Assembly (NCBI RefSeq): GCF_032598905.1
Contig: NZ_CP122458.1
Location: 9,139,001 to 9,203,000, forward strand
From: Streptomyces sp. 11x1
Lineage (GTDB): Bacteria > Actinomycetota > Actinomycetes > Streptomycetales > Streptomycetaceae
Length of the DNA stretch: 64,000 bases
Direction of reading: 5' to 3'
The notes beneath the pieces were generated by a model. That model saw nothing but the letters and a program-made list of their open reading frames with translations. It had not been told where the DNA came from and ran no database searches. A program made the translations under genes and the position numbers. This document shows, one piece after another, positions 1-8,390 of the stretch; the first letter of the stretch is position 1, and each line of letters starts with the position of its first letter.

Positions 1-2
1 CC

Positions 3-629
3 GGAGCCCTGCGCGCCCTGCTGGCGGGCCCCAACCGGTACGAACGCCGCCACGGCCGTACCACGGCCATTCCCTCGGGAACGACGCTCCGCTCGGTCGT
101 GGTCCGCCACCACGTGGCGACGATCGACCTGTCCGGACGGTACGACGACGGTGGCGGAAGCCTGTCGATGCAGGCCCGGCTCGCACAGGTCGTCTTCACC
201 GCGACCCGCTTCCCGTCCATCCACAAGGTTCAGTTCGAGCTGGACGGCAAGCCGGTGACGTCCTTCGGCGGTGAGGGCATCGTCCTCAACGAGCCCGTGA
301 CCCGCGCCGACTTCGAGGATCTGGCACCACTCGTCCTCGTGGAGTCGCCGCTGATCGGCGACAGCATCCGCACCCCGGTACGGGTCTGGGGCAGCGCCAA
401 CACGTTCGAGGCGACGCTCAAACTGAAGATCACCGACGTCACCGGGCGCACCGCGGCCGACGTCTACGTCACAGCCACCTCCGGTACCGGGACCCGCGGC
501 ACGTTCGACGTGACGATCCCCTACAAGGCGGCCCGCTCGGGCGTCGGCACGCTCACGGCGTACTGGGAGTCACCGGAGGACGGCCGGGCGGTGATCGAGG
601 ACACGGTGCCACTGACCGTCCGCCGGTGA
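3..629 (+). CDS. GerMN/Gmad2 domain lipoprotein, C-terminal part (gene starts outside the window)
   Basis: The reading frame is open from the first bases, so the gene begins upstream of the window. The visible part has the end of a GerMN domain (pattern RALLAGP, then PSGTTLRSVVV and a VQFELDGKPV strand), followed by a C-terminal Gmad2 immunoglobulin-like domain (about the last 100 residues, starting ..LVLVESPLIGDSI and ending ..EDTVPLTVRR). Gmad2 domains occur at the C terminus of spore-germination or cell-envelope lipoproteins, so the missing N terminus probably holds a signal peptide. The exact substrate is unknown. It ends at a TGA and is followed by 520 bases without a gene. Confidence 0.8.
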   Translation, partial: GALRALLAGPNRYERRHGRTTAIPSGTTLRSVVVRHHVATIDLSGRYDDGGGSLSMQARLAQVVFTATRFPSIHKVQFELDGKPVTSFGGEGIVLNEPVTRADFEDLAPLVLVESPLIGDSIRTPVRVWGSANTFEATLKLKITDVTGRTAADVYVTATSGTGTRGTFDVTIPYKAARSGVGTLTAYWESPEDGRAVIEDTVPLTVRR

Positions 630-1149
630 CGGCGGGCCAACGGGTGCGGTGCGCCCGGTCGGCAAGCCGGCTTTGCGCCGACGGCCGTTCAGGTATGCGC
701 CGGCCAGGGGCGAGACGAGGCGACGGCGGAGTACGAGGAAGGAGTCCCGACCACCCTGGTCCCGGTGCAGGAGGCGAAGGCGCGCACCAGGACCATCCCC
801 GTGCGGCACATCTGAGCGCCATTGCGCGCTGAAGCCGCACCACAGATGCGCGGCCGGAGGCAGAGCCGGCCGCGCACCTCACCTCTCTGCCCGGTGGATC
901 GCACTCAATGGTGAGCAGTTCAGTGGGAGTTGTGGCCCCTCGCAGGCATGTCCACCACTGGCCGGGCTGCCGACCAGAACCGCGGTGTCACGCACCGGCC
1001 TTGGTGGGCGTCGACACTGTTCCCGTTCCTGTCGAGCACGGCGGTCATGCTCCTTCTCAACGCAGCCTGTGCCCGCGCGGGCGCGGGATCACCACGGTCC
1101 GCCCAGGCCTGACAGGGCGCATCCGGCCGCACCGGTGGGCAGTGGTGCC
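630..1149. other. Intergenic region, no supported gene
   Basis: The 520 bases lie between the end of the Gmad2 gene and the end of the convergent ABC ATPase gene. Several long reading frames cross it, but they have no ribosome binding site, no recognisable domain and amino-acid usage typical of GC-rich noise (long Arg/Pro/Gly runs). Short GC-rich inverted repeats near 1071-1086 could help end transcription from either side, but no convincing terminator was found. Confidence 0.5.
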
Positions 1150-2250
1150 TCAGCTCCCGTCGGCCGGCAGCCGCAGCTCTGTCCGGGCCGAGAAGAGCTG
1201 GACGGCCTCCGGACGAACGGTGACGCGCAGCTGCTCCCCCTTGCCGTGAACCGGCCGCCCGGGGAGACGGACCACTACGGGGACGGCTTCCGGCCCGGCC
1301 TTGGCGGTCGCGTGGACGTAGGCGACGGCACCGGTGTCCTCGACCGCGTCGACCACGAGATCCAGTGCCGGAGTCTCCAGGTCCTCGGACGAAAGGATCT
1401 CGAACTGCTCGGGCCGTACACCCAGCAGGATCTCCGTGGCGTCCGGCTCGCGGGCGGTCCGCGGCACGGGCACGATCAGGCCGCCCAGCTCGGTACCGTC
1501 CGTGGTGAGGGGGAGGCGGAAGAGGTTCATCGCGGGCGAGCCGATGAAACCGCCCACGAAGGCGTTGGCGGGGCGCTGGAAGACCTCCTTCGGCGTCCCC
1601 ACCTGCTGCAGCACGCCGGCCTTCATCACCGCCACGCGGTCGCCCATGGTCAGGGCCTCCACCTGGTCGTGAGTGACGTACACCGTCGTCGTGCCGAGTC
1701 GCCGTTGCAGCGAGGCGATCTGCGTCCGGGTCTGTACGCGCAGCTTGGCGTCCAGGTTGGACAGCGGCTCGTCCATGAGGAACACCTGTGGCTCGCGGAC
1801 GATGGCCCGCCCCATCGCAACCCTCTGGCGCTGGCCGCCGGAGAGCGACTTGGGCTTGCGGTCCAGGTAGTCGCCGAGGCCGAGGACACCGGCAGCCTCC
1901 GTGACACGGCGACGGATGTCGTCCTTGTGCTTCTTGGCGATCTTCAGAGCGAAGCCCATGTTGTCAGCCGTCGTCATGTGCGGGTAGAGAGCGTAGTTCT
2001 GGAACACCATCGCGATGTCGCGGTCCTTGGGCGGCAGGTGGGTCACGTCCCGGTCGCCGATGCGGATGGCACCGGAGTCGACGTCCTCCAGCCCGGCGAG
2101 CATGCGCAACGCTGTGGACTTCCCGCAGCCGGAGGGCCCCACCAGCACCATGAACTCGCCGTCGGCGATCTCCAGATCAAACGCGTCGACGGCCGGGTGG
2201 TCCATCCCCGGGAATCTCCGTGTGGCCTTCTCGAAGACGACGGTCGCCAT
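1150..2250 (-). CDS. ABC transporter ATP-binding protein, MsiK/UgpC/MalK type
   Basis: This 366-residue protein has all ABC ATPase motifs: Walker A GPSGCGKST (residues 38-46), Q-loop VFQNYALYPHM, signature LSGGQRQRVAMGRA, Walker B VFLMDEPLSNLDAKLR and H-loop VYVTHDQ. A C-terminal TOBE/MalK-type regulatory region of about 130 residues (GSPAMNLFRLP, LGVRPEQFEI) follows. This matches the carbohydrate-import ATPase group that in Streptomyces includes the multi-substrate ATPase MsiK. No permease or binding protein lies next to it, which fits an ATPase shared by several sugar transporters, or a MsiK paralogue. The ATG at 2250 was chosen because GGGAGAG sits just upstream and the longer in-frame extension looks non-coding. 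Confidence 0.9.
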   Translation of the reverse strand: MATVVFEKATRRFPGMDHPAVDAFDLEIADGEFMVLVGPSGCGKSTALRMLAGLEDVDSGAIRIGDRDVTHLPPKDRDIAMVFQNYALYPHMTTADNMGFALKIAKKHKDDIRRRVTEAAGVLGLGDYLDRKPKSLSGGQRQRVAMGRAIVREPQVFLMDEPLSNLDAKLRVQTRTQIASLQRRLGTTTVYVTHDQVEALTMGDRVAVMKAGVLQQVGTPKEVFQRPANAFVGGFIGSPAMNLFRLPLTTDGTELGGLIVPVPRTAREPDATEILLGVRPEQFEILSSEDLETPALDLVVDAVEDTGAVAYVHATAKAGPEAVPVVVRLPGRPVHGKGEQLRVTVRPEAVQLFSARTELRLPADGS

Positions 2251-2627
2251 GATCTCTCCCCTCCCTGATCCTCTTGCATGCCCAGACTGCGCGCGGGCAC
2301 AGGGCGGGTGACAGGTCCTCCAGGCCCTTGCCGCACAGGTCGAGGGCCCCCGCGGCGCAGACCGCGCGGACCCGTAGCGGGGCCTTTTGACCCATGGCCT
2401 GGCCGGCTGCCGTGTCCCCGCCGGCTGGAGACACGGCCAGGGGAGGGAGGGAAAGCAGCCCTGAGCCGTTCCTTCACACCGTCGGCAGGTCGGACCAGGC
2501 CGTGCCAGTCCGCGCAAGGGCCGTTCCAGGCCTCTGTTTCGGACCGGACGGCTCATGCGCCCTCACCTGTATCGGAGTTGGCTGGAAGTAAGGAGAAGGA
2601 CGCCGACACGAAGGGGGAGTGAGGGCA
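2251..2627. other. Intergenic region upstream of the ABC ATPase
   Basis: Divergent spacer of about 380 bases between the ABC ATPase (minus strand) and a small plus-strand membrane protein. It should hold both promoters, but no clear -35/-10 pair or operator was seen. The last bases (2611-2619) are a purine-rich ribosome binding site for the downstream small gene. Confidence 0.4.
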
Positions 2628-2828
2628 GTGCGTACGACTCTCACGCCGGAGTTCTGGGAGCAGTTCGCGGTTCTGTTGGTCGCGGCGACAGCCGTGACGA
2701 TGGTTCTCACGGCGAGCCTTGATGCGCTCGCCGTCCGCCTGCTGCGCGGTCGTGCGCACAGGCCGCCGTCGACCTGCGCACCGCACCGACCTGAGCCGAC
2801 CGACCGACGTACGTCAGTCCACAGTTGA
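2628..2828 (+). CDS. Small predicted membrane protein
   Basis: Small gene of 66 codons. GGGGGAG at 2613-2619 lies about 8 bases before the GTG at 2628; an in-frame GTG at 2619 is too close to that site. The protein begins [20 protein letters not shown] and has one hydrophobic span of roughly 20 residues (residues 10-30) followed by a basic stretch (RLLRGRAHR), so it would be a single-span membrane protein with its C terminus probably in the cytoplasm. The C-terminal 25 residues look less coding-like. No family was recognised. It could be real or a chance frame; the codon bias and ribosome binding site favour a real gene. Confidence 0.4.
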   Translation: MRTTLTPEFWEQFAVLLVAATAVTMVLTASLDALAVRLLRGRAHRPPSTCAPHRPEPTDRRTSVHS

Positions 2829-3037
2829 GGAGTCCGGTACCGCGGGCGCAGTGGCGTACGACGTCATCGACAAGGCGAGGGCATGGCAGGGCGGGTGGGC
2901 CCCATCTGCAACTCGCGGATCACGATGGTCCGGTGCGCGCCCGGAACCGCTTTGCCGCGCCCCCTCAAGTTCTTCCCACCGCTTCTGCCACGAAGCCGCC
3001 AGGGCCGATCAACCGCATCCCGGAGGAGACCCGCGTC

Positions 3038-4459
3038 ATGACCGCTGAGGCACTGCATCCCTTGCCTTCCCGGCCCGCGCTGCTGACGTTCGTGGGCGGT
3101 GTCGGGACGGTCACCGGCAGCAAGTTCCTCGTGGAGAGCGACCACGCACGCGTCCTGATCGACTGCGGGCTCTTCCAGGGCCTCGCCGATCTGCGCAGGC
3201 GCAACTGGCGCGGCCTGCCCTGCGACGCCGAGGACATCGAGGCGGTGGTGGTCACCCACGCTCACCTGGACCACTGCGGATACCTGCCCCGACTGGTGCG
3301 GCACGGCTTCAGGGGACGGATCGTGACCACGGAGTTCACCGCCCGGCTCATGGAGATCGTGCTGCGGGACAGCGCGAAGCTGCAGATGGAGACGGCCCAG
3401 CACGCCAACGAGCACGGCTGGTCCAAACACCGGCCCGCCCGGCCGCTGTACGACGACTCGGACGTGGACCGCACCCTGAAGCTCCTCGACCCTGTGCCCA
3501 CCTGCACGCCGACCGACATCGCCGCGGGCACCCGGCTGACACTGCACCCCGCCGGGCACATCCTCGGCTCGGCCTGGGCCCGGCTCACCCTGGAGGACGG
3601 GCACACCCTGGCAGTCAGCGGCGACCTCGGCCGGCCGGGCCATCCCCTGCTTCTCCCTCCCGAGCCGTTCTCCGGGGCGGATGTACTGCTGATGGAGTCG
3701 ACGTACGGCAAGCGGCGGCACGAGGAGGACACCGCACGAGACCACTTCGCGAGTGTACTGACGCGCACCCTCGCCCGCGGTGGCACCGTCGTCATCCCGG
3801 CCTTCGCCCTCGACCGCACCGAGGTCGTCCTGCACGAACTCGCCGAGCTCCGCCGCGAGGGCCGGCTCCCGGCCGATGTGCCGGTGTACGTCGACAGCCC
3901 CATGGCCCTGGCCGCCCTGGACGTCTACCGGGACGCCGCCCTCACCCGGGCAGCGGAGCTGCGCCCCGAGGTCACGGAGGCGGGCACGGCCGCGTTCAGC
4001 CCCGAGCCGTTCCTCGCCGCACGGTCGATCCAGGACTCCGTCGACATCAGCCGGGCCGGCGGACCGGCCGTCATCGTCTCGGCGTCCGGCATGGCCACCG
4101 GCGGACGCGTTCTGCACCACCTGCGGCGCCTGCTGCCCGACCCGCGCAACGCCGTCGTCGTGGTGGGCTTCGCGGCACAGGGCACCCGCGCCCGTGACCT
4201 GGTCGACGGTGCCAAGGCGCTGAAGATGTTCGGCGAGTACGTCCCGGTGCGCGCCACCGTCGCCGACGTACCGCACTTCTCGGCCCACGCCGACGCCGCT
4301 CAGATCATCGACTGGCTGCGCGGTGCCGAGGCCCCGCAGACGACGTACCTGGTGCACGGAGAGCCCGACGCGGCCGAGGCGCTGCGCGACCGTATCGACC
4401 GGACCCTGGGCTGGACCGCCGTCGTGCCGCGTCCCGGGGAGCGGGTCCTCGTCCGGTGA
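3038..4459 (+). CDS. Metallo-beta-lactamase fold hydrolase with beta-CASP/RMMBL domains
   Basis: This 473-residue protein is a metallo-beta-lactamase family member of the exonuclease type (YSH1/CPSF73-like group, often annotated as predicted exonuclease). The metal-binding motif THAHLDH is at residues 73-79, with a second histidine in [10 protein letters not shown] and an aspartate in VSGDLGRPG. The beta-CASP insertion follows ([33 protein letters not shown]), and the final RMMBL part has [17 protein letters not shown] and TYLVHGEP. Such enzymes usually cleave RNA. The ATG at 3038 has CGGAGGAGA at 3021-3029 at good spacing. The longer upstream extension looks non-coding. It stands alone, with the remnant region downstream. 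Confidence 0.9.
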   Translation: MTAEALHPLPSRPALLTFVGGVGTVTGSKFLVESDHARVLIDCGLFQGLADLRRRNWRGLPCDAEDIEAVVVTHAHLDHCGYLPRLVRHGFRGRIVTTEFTARLMEIVLRDSAKLQMETAQHANEHGWSKHRPARPLYDDSDVDRTLKLLDPVPTCTPTDIAAGTRLTLHPAGHILGSAWARLTLEDGHTLAVSGDLGRPGHPLLLPPEPFSGADVLLMESTYGKRRHEEDTARDHFASVLTRTLARGGTVVIPAFALDRTEVVLHELAELRREGRLPADVPVYVDSPMALAALDVYRDAALTRAAELRPEVTEAGTAAFSPEPFLAARSIQDSVDISRAGGPAVIVSASGMATGGRVLHHLRRLLPDPRNAVVVVGFAAQGTRARDLVDGAKALKMFGEYVPVRATVADVPHFSAHADAAQIIDWLRGAEAPQTTYLVHGEPDAAEALRDRIDRTLGWTAVVPRPGERVLVR

Positions 4460-4523
4460 GGGGGTGTGCCCGTCAGCCAGACAACCCTTGCGCCGATCGG
4501 ACCAGGCACCCGGACCCGCGCAA

Positions 4524-4632
4524 GGGTCCCTCGCCGCCCTGCTGATCGGCGGATTCTTCCTCGGTATCGGCGGCACCGCGTTCGCCGTCGGAGTGCCGCT
4601 CGTCGATGCCTGGTTCCCGTCGAACGAAGGCA
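4524..4632 (+). pseudogene. Fragment of a NarK-type nitrate/nitrite MFS transporter
   Basis: A stretch of about 36 codons reads GSLAALLIGGFFLGIGGTAF followed by AVGVPLVDAWFP. This closely resembles the conserved transmembrane segment of NarK-family nitrate/nitrite transporters (GIGGTAFAVGVPF..AWFP). The frame is not continued by transporter sequence on either side, so this is a decayed remnant. It lies just upstream of the integrase remnant, suggesting an old rearrangement point. Confidence 0.55.
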
Positions 4633-4810
4633 GGCAGCACACCGGCCGCCGGCGCGGGCACCGCACCGCAGGTCGTCGCCCAGAACACGGCCGAGGTCGG
4701 CGTGTTGAGCAAGGTGACGGCGCACGTACGAGGGCGGTGCCGGCGAGCTGAGCCGGCCGGGTGGGCGATCCGGGCGTGCACGACTGCGTGGGGACCGGTC
4801 GGTTGTCGGT

Positions 4811-5275
4811 CCGGGGTGCGGACTCCGTCAGGGCGAGGTGGTCGGGCTGAGTCCGCAGGACATCGACCACGCACGGGGGCGTTCTCCACGTCCGACGCCA
4901 AATTCAGGCGATCCGTGGGCGGTTGTACCTCGCCCTGCCGAAGGGGAAGAGGACTCGAACCGTCGACATGCCTTCCACAGTGGCCATGGAGAGGTCTCGC
5001 TGGAATACCTACACCTGGAAACCCGCGTTGGCCGAGCCTGGCGTCATCCGCCAGGCACTGAGGGTGCGAAACCCTGGCAATGGGCGGCGGCCCCGAAGGA
5101 CGGCTTCCACGTGCTGCGGCACACCTACGCTTCGACGCCGTCGATCACCCTCGGTTACTATGCTCACTTCATGCCGGAGGCCGGAAGCAAAGGGCGGGCC
5201 ACCATTGACGGACTGCTGGGGAGGCAGGGGGATCTGCATGCCGGTCGAAACTCCCCAGATTCTCCCCAGGACTGA
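4811..5275 (+). pseudogene. Degenerate tyrosine recombinase (phage/ICE-type integrase) C-terminal remnant
   Basis: Pieces of the catalytic domain of a tyrosine integrase are spread over at least two frames. The first piece has GLRQGEVVGLSPQDIDHARG (about 4820-4880). In another frame, LYLALPKGKRTRTVDMPSTVA follows around 4923-4985. Back in the first frame are the box II arginine region HVLRHTYAS (about 5109-5135) and the tyrosine region ITLGYYAHFMPEAGSKGRATI (about 5145-5200). The residues that normally separate RHTYAS from the tyrosine box are missing, so there is an internal deletion as well as frameshifts. It probably marks an integrated element that has since been lost. No tRNA or att repeat was seen next to it. 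Confidence 0.7.
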
Positions 5276-5353
5276 TGGCGGGCACCTTGCGCCGTTCCGT
5301 GCCTGCAGGGCAACCATGGATTGTAAGGGAAATGGCGTGAGCGGCCTGTGGGA

Positions 5354-6109
5354 ATGCTGAGAAATGTCACTGCGACCCGCTACATCACGCCTCTGCGGGA
5401 GGGTGGGTCCCTGCCGGGGCTCGTCGAGGGCGAGGACCTCGGCACGTACGTCCTGAAGTTCACCGGCGCGGGGCAGGGCCGCAAGACGCTCGTTGCGGAG
5501 GTGGTCTGCGGGGAGCTGGCCCGGCGGCTCGGGCTGCGGGTGCCCGGCCTCGTCACCGTCGACCTCGATCCCGTCCTGGGCCTCGGTGAACCCGACGAGC
5601 GGGTGCAGGAGCTGATCAAGGGAAGCGGCGGCACCAACCTGGGCATGAACTTCCTGGCCCGGGCCATCGGCTTCGATCCGCTGGCCTTCGAGGTCAGCCC
5701 CGAGGAGGCCGGGCGGATCGTCTGGTTCGACGCACTGATCAACAACGTCGACCGATCCTGGCGCAACCCCAATTTGCTGATGTGGCACGGCGAGCTGTGG
5801 CTCATCGACCACGGCGCCACCATGATCTGGCACCACAACTGGCCCGGCGCCCGCGCCTCCGCCGCCAAGCCGTACGCCGCCGGCGACCACGCCCTGGCCC
5901 GCTTCGGCCCCGACGTCGCGGCGGCCGCCGCCGAGCTCGCACCCCTGGTCACCGAGGAACTGCTCGCCGAGGTGACCGCCGAGATCCCCGACGTCTGGCT
6001 GACGGACGAGCCCGGCTTCGAGACACCGGACGCGCTGCGGCGGGCGTACGCGGAACCCCTGCTCGTCCGCGCCGCCGACGTGCACGAACGCATCGAGGGG
6101 ATCAAGTGA
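5354..6109 (+). CDS. HipA-like kinase family protein
   Basis: This protein of about 251 residues matches the actinobacterial HipA-like kinase family that occurs next to DUF3037. The N-terminal part (YITPLREGGSLPGLVEGED, then YVLKFTGAGQGRKTLVAEVV) looks like a P-loop and nucleotide-binding lysine region. WFDALINNVDRSWRNPNLL resembles the HipA catalytic loop (N-x-D-R-x-x-x-N), and LWLIDHGA is the metal-binding D-H-G segment. These resemblances suggest a Ser/Thr or small-molecule kinase; the target is unknown. The ATG at 5354 follows GTGGGA; an in-frame GTG at 5348 is the alternative. Its stop overlaps the start of the next gene by four bases, so the two are translated together. Confidence 0.8.
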   Translation: MLRNVTATRYITPLREGGSLPGLVEGEDLGTYVLKFTGAGQGRKTLVAEVVCGELARRLGLRVPGLVTVDLDPVLGLGEPDERVQELIKGSGGTNLGMNFLARAIGFDPLAFEVSPEEAGRIVWFDALINNVDRSWRNPNLLMWHGELWLIDHGATMIWHHNWPGARASAAKPYAAGDHALARFGPDVAAAAAELAPLVTEELLAEVTAEIPDVWLTDEPGFETPDALRRAYAEPLLVRAADVHERIEGIK

Positions 6110-6516
6110 GCGACCGCTTCCTGGGGACCGGCGCGACCGGGCAGGACGTCTACGAGTACGCGCTGCTGCGGATCGTGCCCCGGATCGAGCGCGGCGAGTG
6201 CTTCAACGCGGGCGTCCTCGTGTACAGCCGTTCCCGGGCCCTGGTGGCGGCCCGTACGCACCTCGACGAGGCCAAGCTGCTCGCCCTCGACCCCGGGGCG
6301 GACGTCGCCGGCGTACGCGCCGCGCTGCGCGCCGTGGAGGGCGTGTGCGCCGGGGGAGAGGCGGCCGGGCAGGCCGCCGGCGACGACGCCGGACGGCGGT
6401 TCCGCTGGCTTGTCGCGCCCCGGTCGACGGTCGTCCAGGCGGGCCCCGTGCACACTGGGCTCACCGCGGATCCGGCGGCGGAGGCCGAGCGGCTGCTCGC
6501 CCTGCTGGTGAAGTGA
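6106..6516 (+). CDS. DUF3037 domain protein
   Basis: This 136-residue protein starts at a GTG that overlaps the HipA-like gene's TGA (GTGA, 6106-6109). The pattern YEYALLRIVPRIERGECFNA, followed by GVLVYS, is the DUF3037 signature, with a second conserved patch FRWLVAPRSTVVQAGPVHTG near the C terminus. DUF3037 proteins are usually encoded right after a HipA-like kinase, so it is probably a functional partner. No catalytic residues are established for the family. It has no signal peptide or membrane span and should be cytoplasmic. Confidence 0.85.
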   Translation: MSDRFLGTGATGQDVYEYALLRIVPRIERGECFNAGVLVYSRSRALVAARTHLDEAKLLALDPGADVAGVRAALRAVEGVCAGGEAAGQAAGDDAGRRFRWLVAPRSTVVQAGPVHTGLTADPAAEAERLLALLVK

Positions 6517-6551
6517 CCGGGCCGAGGTAAGGGATCACACCTGGTGGAACG

Positions 6552-6580
6552 TTGACACCGGGTGCCAGGACTTCTAGCGT
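6552..6580 (+). promoter_or_regulatory. Probable vegetative promoter of the tandem SDR genes
   Basis: TTGACA (6552-6557) and TAGCGT (6575-6580) are separated by exactly 17 bases, a strong match to the HrdB-type consensus. Transcription would start near 6587, giving a leader of about 77 bases before the SDR start at 6664. Confidence 0.65.
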
Positions 6581-6598
6581 CACGTGTGCTGAAGGTAC

Positions 6599-6612
6599 TA
6601 AGCGGTCGCTCA
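6599..6612 (+). promoter_or_regulatory. TetR-type operator-like palindrome in the SDR leader
   Basis: The 14-base sequence TAAGCGGTCGCTCA is an imperfect palindrome (AGCG-GT-CGCT with matching outer T/A bases). It resembles TetR-family operators found before lipid and acyl-CoA metabolism genes in actinobacteria. It lies about 12 bases after the predicted transcription start, where a bound repressor would block elongation or initiation. No TetR gene is adjacent, so the regulator would act from elsewhere. Confidence 0.4.
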
Positions 6613-6663
6613 CCAGATGGGGGCGCCGCAGGAGCCGCATCCCAAGGGCGAGGAGAACCAGCA

Positions 6664-7425
6664 ATGTCCACCACTGAGCAGCGTGTCGCCGTGGTCACGG
6701 GTGGCGCGCGCGGCATCGGCGCCGCGACCGCCGTACGACTGGCCGCCGAAGGGCGGGCCGTCGCGGTGATCGACCTCGACGAGGCCGCGTGCAAGGACAC
6801 CGTGGAGAAGATCACCGCCGCCGGCGGCAGGGCGCTCGCGGTCGGCTGCGACGTCTCCGACGAGGCCCAGGTCGAGGCCGCCGTCACCCGGATCGCCGAG
6901 GAGTTGGGCGCCCCGACGATCCTGGTGAACAACGCGGGCGTGCTCCGCGACAACCTGCTGTTCAAGATGAGCGCGTCCGACTGGGACACGGTCATGAACG
7001 TGCACCTGCGCGGCGCCTTCCTGATGGCGAAGGCAGTGCAGAAGTACATGGTCGAGGCCAAGTTCGGCCGGATCGTGAACCTGTCCTCGTCGTCCGCGCT
7101 CGGCAACCGGGGCCAGGTCAACTACTCGGCCGCCAAGGCCGGTCTGCAGGGCTTCACCAAGACCCTGGCCATCGAGCTCGGCAAGTTCGGCGTCACCGCC
7201 AACGCGGTCGCCCCCGGCTTCATCGTCACCGACATGACCGCCGCCACCGCCGCCCGCGTCGGCATGGGCTTCGAGGACTTCCAGGCCGCCGCGGCCACCC
7301 AGATCCCCGTCCAGCGCGTGGGCCGCCCGGAGGACATCGCCGGAGCCATCGCCTACTTCACGGGCGAGGACGCCGGTTTCGTCTCCGGCCAGGTGCTGTA
7401 CGTCGCCGGCGGACCGCTCAACTAA
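6664..7425 (+). CDS. SDR-family 3-oxoacyl-ACP reductase (FabG type)
   Basis: This 253-residue classical short-chain dehydrogenase has the Rossmann glycine motif TGGARGIG (about residues 13-20), the NNAG strand motif (LVNNAGVL) and the catalytic Ser/Tyr/Lys set: S in NLSSSSALG, and Y and K in YSAAK. The C-terminal pattern GQVLYVAGG is typical of FabG-like reductases. It would reduce a 3-oxoacyl or similar ketone with NAD(P)H in the cytoplasm. The ATG at 6664 is preceded by a purine-rich GGCGAGGAGA. A second SDR follows after 12 bases, so the two probably form one operon under the promoter at 6552. No fatty-acid synthase genes are adjacent, so its exact substrate is open. Confidence 0.88.
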   Translation: MSTTEQRVAVVTGGARGIGAATAVRLAAEGRAVAVIDLDEAACKDTVEKITAAGGRALAVGCDVSDEAQVEAAVTRIAEELGAPTILVNNAGVLRDNLLFKMSASDWDTVMNVHLRGAFLMAKAVQKYMVEAKFGRIVNLSSSSALGNRGQVNYSAAKAGLQGFTKTLAIELGKFGVTANAVAPGFIVTDMTAATAARVGMGFEDFQAAAATQIPVQRVGRPEDIAGAIAYFTGEDAGFVSGQVLYVAGGPLN

Positions 7426-7437
7426 GGGATCCAGAAC

Positions 7438-8205
7438 ATGACTTCGGTGGAACTCCCCGAGCTTTCGGGCAAGGTCGCGCTCATCACCGGCGCCAGCCGC
7501 GGCATCGGCTACGGCATCGCCGAGGCCCTCGTCGCACGCGGCGACCGGGTCTGCATCACCGGCCGCAACGAGGACGCGCTCAAGGAGGCCGTCGAGCAGC
7601 TCGGCGCCGACCGCGTCATCGGCGTCGCCGGCAAGGCCCACGACGAGGCCCACCAGGCCCTCGCCGTGGAACGCACGATGGAGGCCTTCGGCCGCGTCGA
7701 CTACCTGGTCAACAACGCCGGTACGAACCCGGTGTTCGGCCCGATCGCCGACCTCGACCTGAACGTGGCCCGCAAGGTGTTCGAGACCAATGTCGTCTCC
7801 GCGCTCGGCTTCGCCCAGCGGACCTGGCACGCCTGGCAGAAGGACAATGGCGGCGCGATCGTGAACATCGCCTCCGTCGCCGGTGTCTCCGCGTCGCCGT
7901 TCATCGGCGCGTACGGCATCAGCAAGGCCGCCATGATCAACCTGACCGTCCAGCTGGCGCACGAGTACGCACCCAAGGTCCGGGCCAACGCGATCGCGCC
8001 CGCCGTGGTGAAGACCAAGTTCGCCCAGGCCCTCTACGAGGGCCGGGAGGCCGAGGCGGCCGCGTCCTACCCGCTCGGACGGCTCGGCGTGCCCTCCGAC
8101 ATCGGGGGCGCCGCGGCCTTCCTCACCTCCGACCAGTCCGACTGGATCACCGGACAGACCCTCGTGGTCGACGGCGGCATCTTCCTCAACGCCGGGGTGG
8201 GCTGA
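7438..8205 (+). CDS. SDR-family oxidoreductase
   Basis: Second short-chain dehydrogenase of 255 residues, co-directional with the previous one. It shows TGASRGIGYG (cofactor binding), LVNNAGTNP, a serine in NIASVAGVSAS, YGISKAA with the catalytic tyrosine and lysine, and the C-terminal GQTLVVDGG. Only 12 bases separate it from the first SDR gene, so they are almost certainly co-transcribed and may act on consecutive or related keto or hydroxy substrates. It is not a recent duplicate of the first: they share only family motifs. About 180 bases of spacer follow before the binding-protein gene. Confidence 0.88.
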   Translation: MTSVELPELSGKVALITGASRGIGYGIAEALVARGDRVCITGRNEDALKEAVEQLGADRVIGVAGKAHDEAHQALAVERTMEAFGRVDYLVNNAGTNPVFGPIADLDLNVARKVFETNVVSALGFAQRTWHAWQKDNGGAIVNIASVAGVSASPFIGAYGISKAAMINLTVQLAHEYAPKVRANAIAPAVVKTKFAQALYEGREAEAAASYPLGRLGVPSDIGGAAAFLTSDQSDWITGQTLVVDGGIFLNAGVG

Positions 8206-8390
8206 CAGAGTGAGGCGGGCGCCGGTGCGCGATTCACCGAACCTCTCCGGCGCCCGTCCGCACCCCTCACGGGGCCTCGACAACGCCGTCACACGCGGAC
8301 TGGCCAAGGGCTTGCCGACCTAGCGGGATCGGCTCGGGGGGCCTGCGGTATCGTTCGGCCACTCTGTACGGCATTTCGAGGAGCATGCAC

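Noticed and set aside
649..2268. A 539-codon plus-strand reading frame across the ABC ATPase gene
   Set aside because: It is antisense to a well-conserved ATPase, has no ribosome binding site, and consists of Arg/Gly/Val-rich shadow sequence created by high GC.
4460..4810. A tRNA gene as the integration site for the decayed integrase
   Set aside because: No cloverleaf, anticodon arm or CCA-type 3' end was found in the spacer or next to the remnant.
2864..4870. A 668-codon minus-strand frame over the beta-CASP gene
   Set aside because: Antisense shadow of a gene with intact metal-binding motifs; no domain and no start signal.
6610..8307. A 565-codon minus-strand frame over the two SDR genes
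   Set aside because: Long open antisense frames are expected in high-GC DNA. Both SDR genes have complete catalytic motifs on the plus strand.
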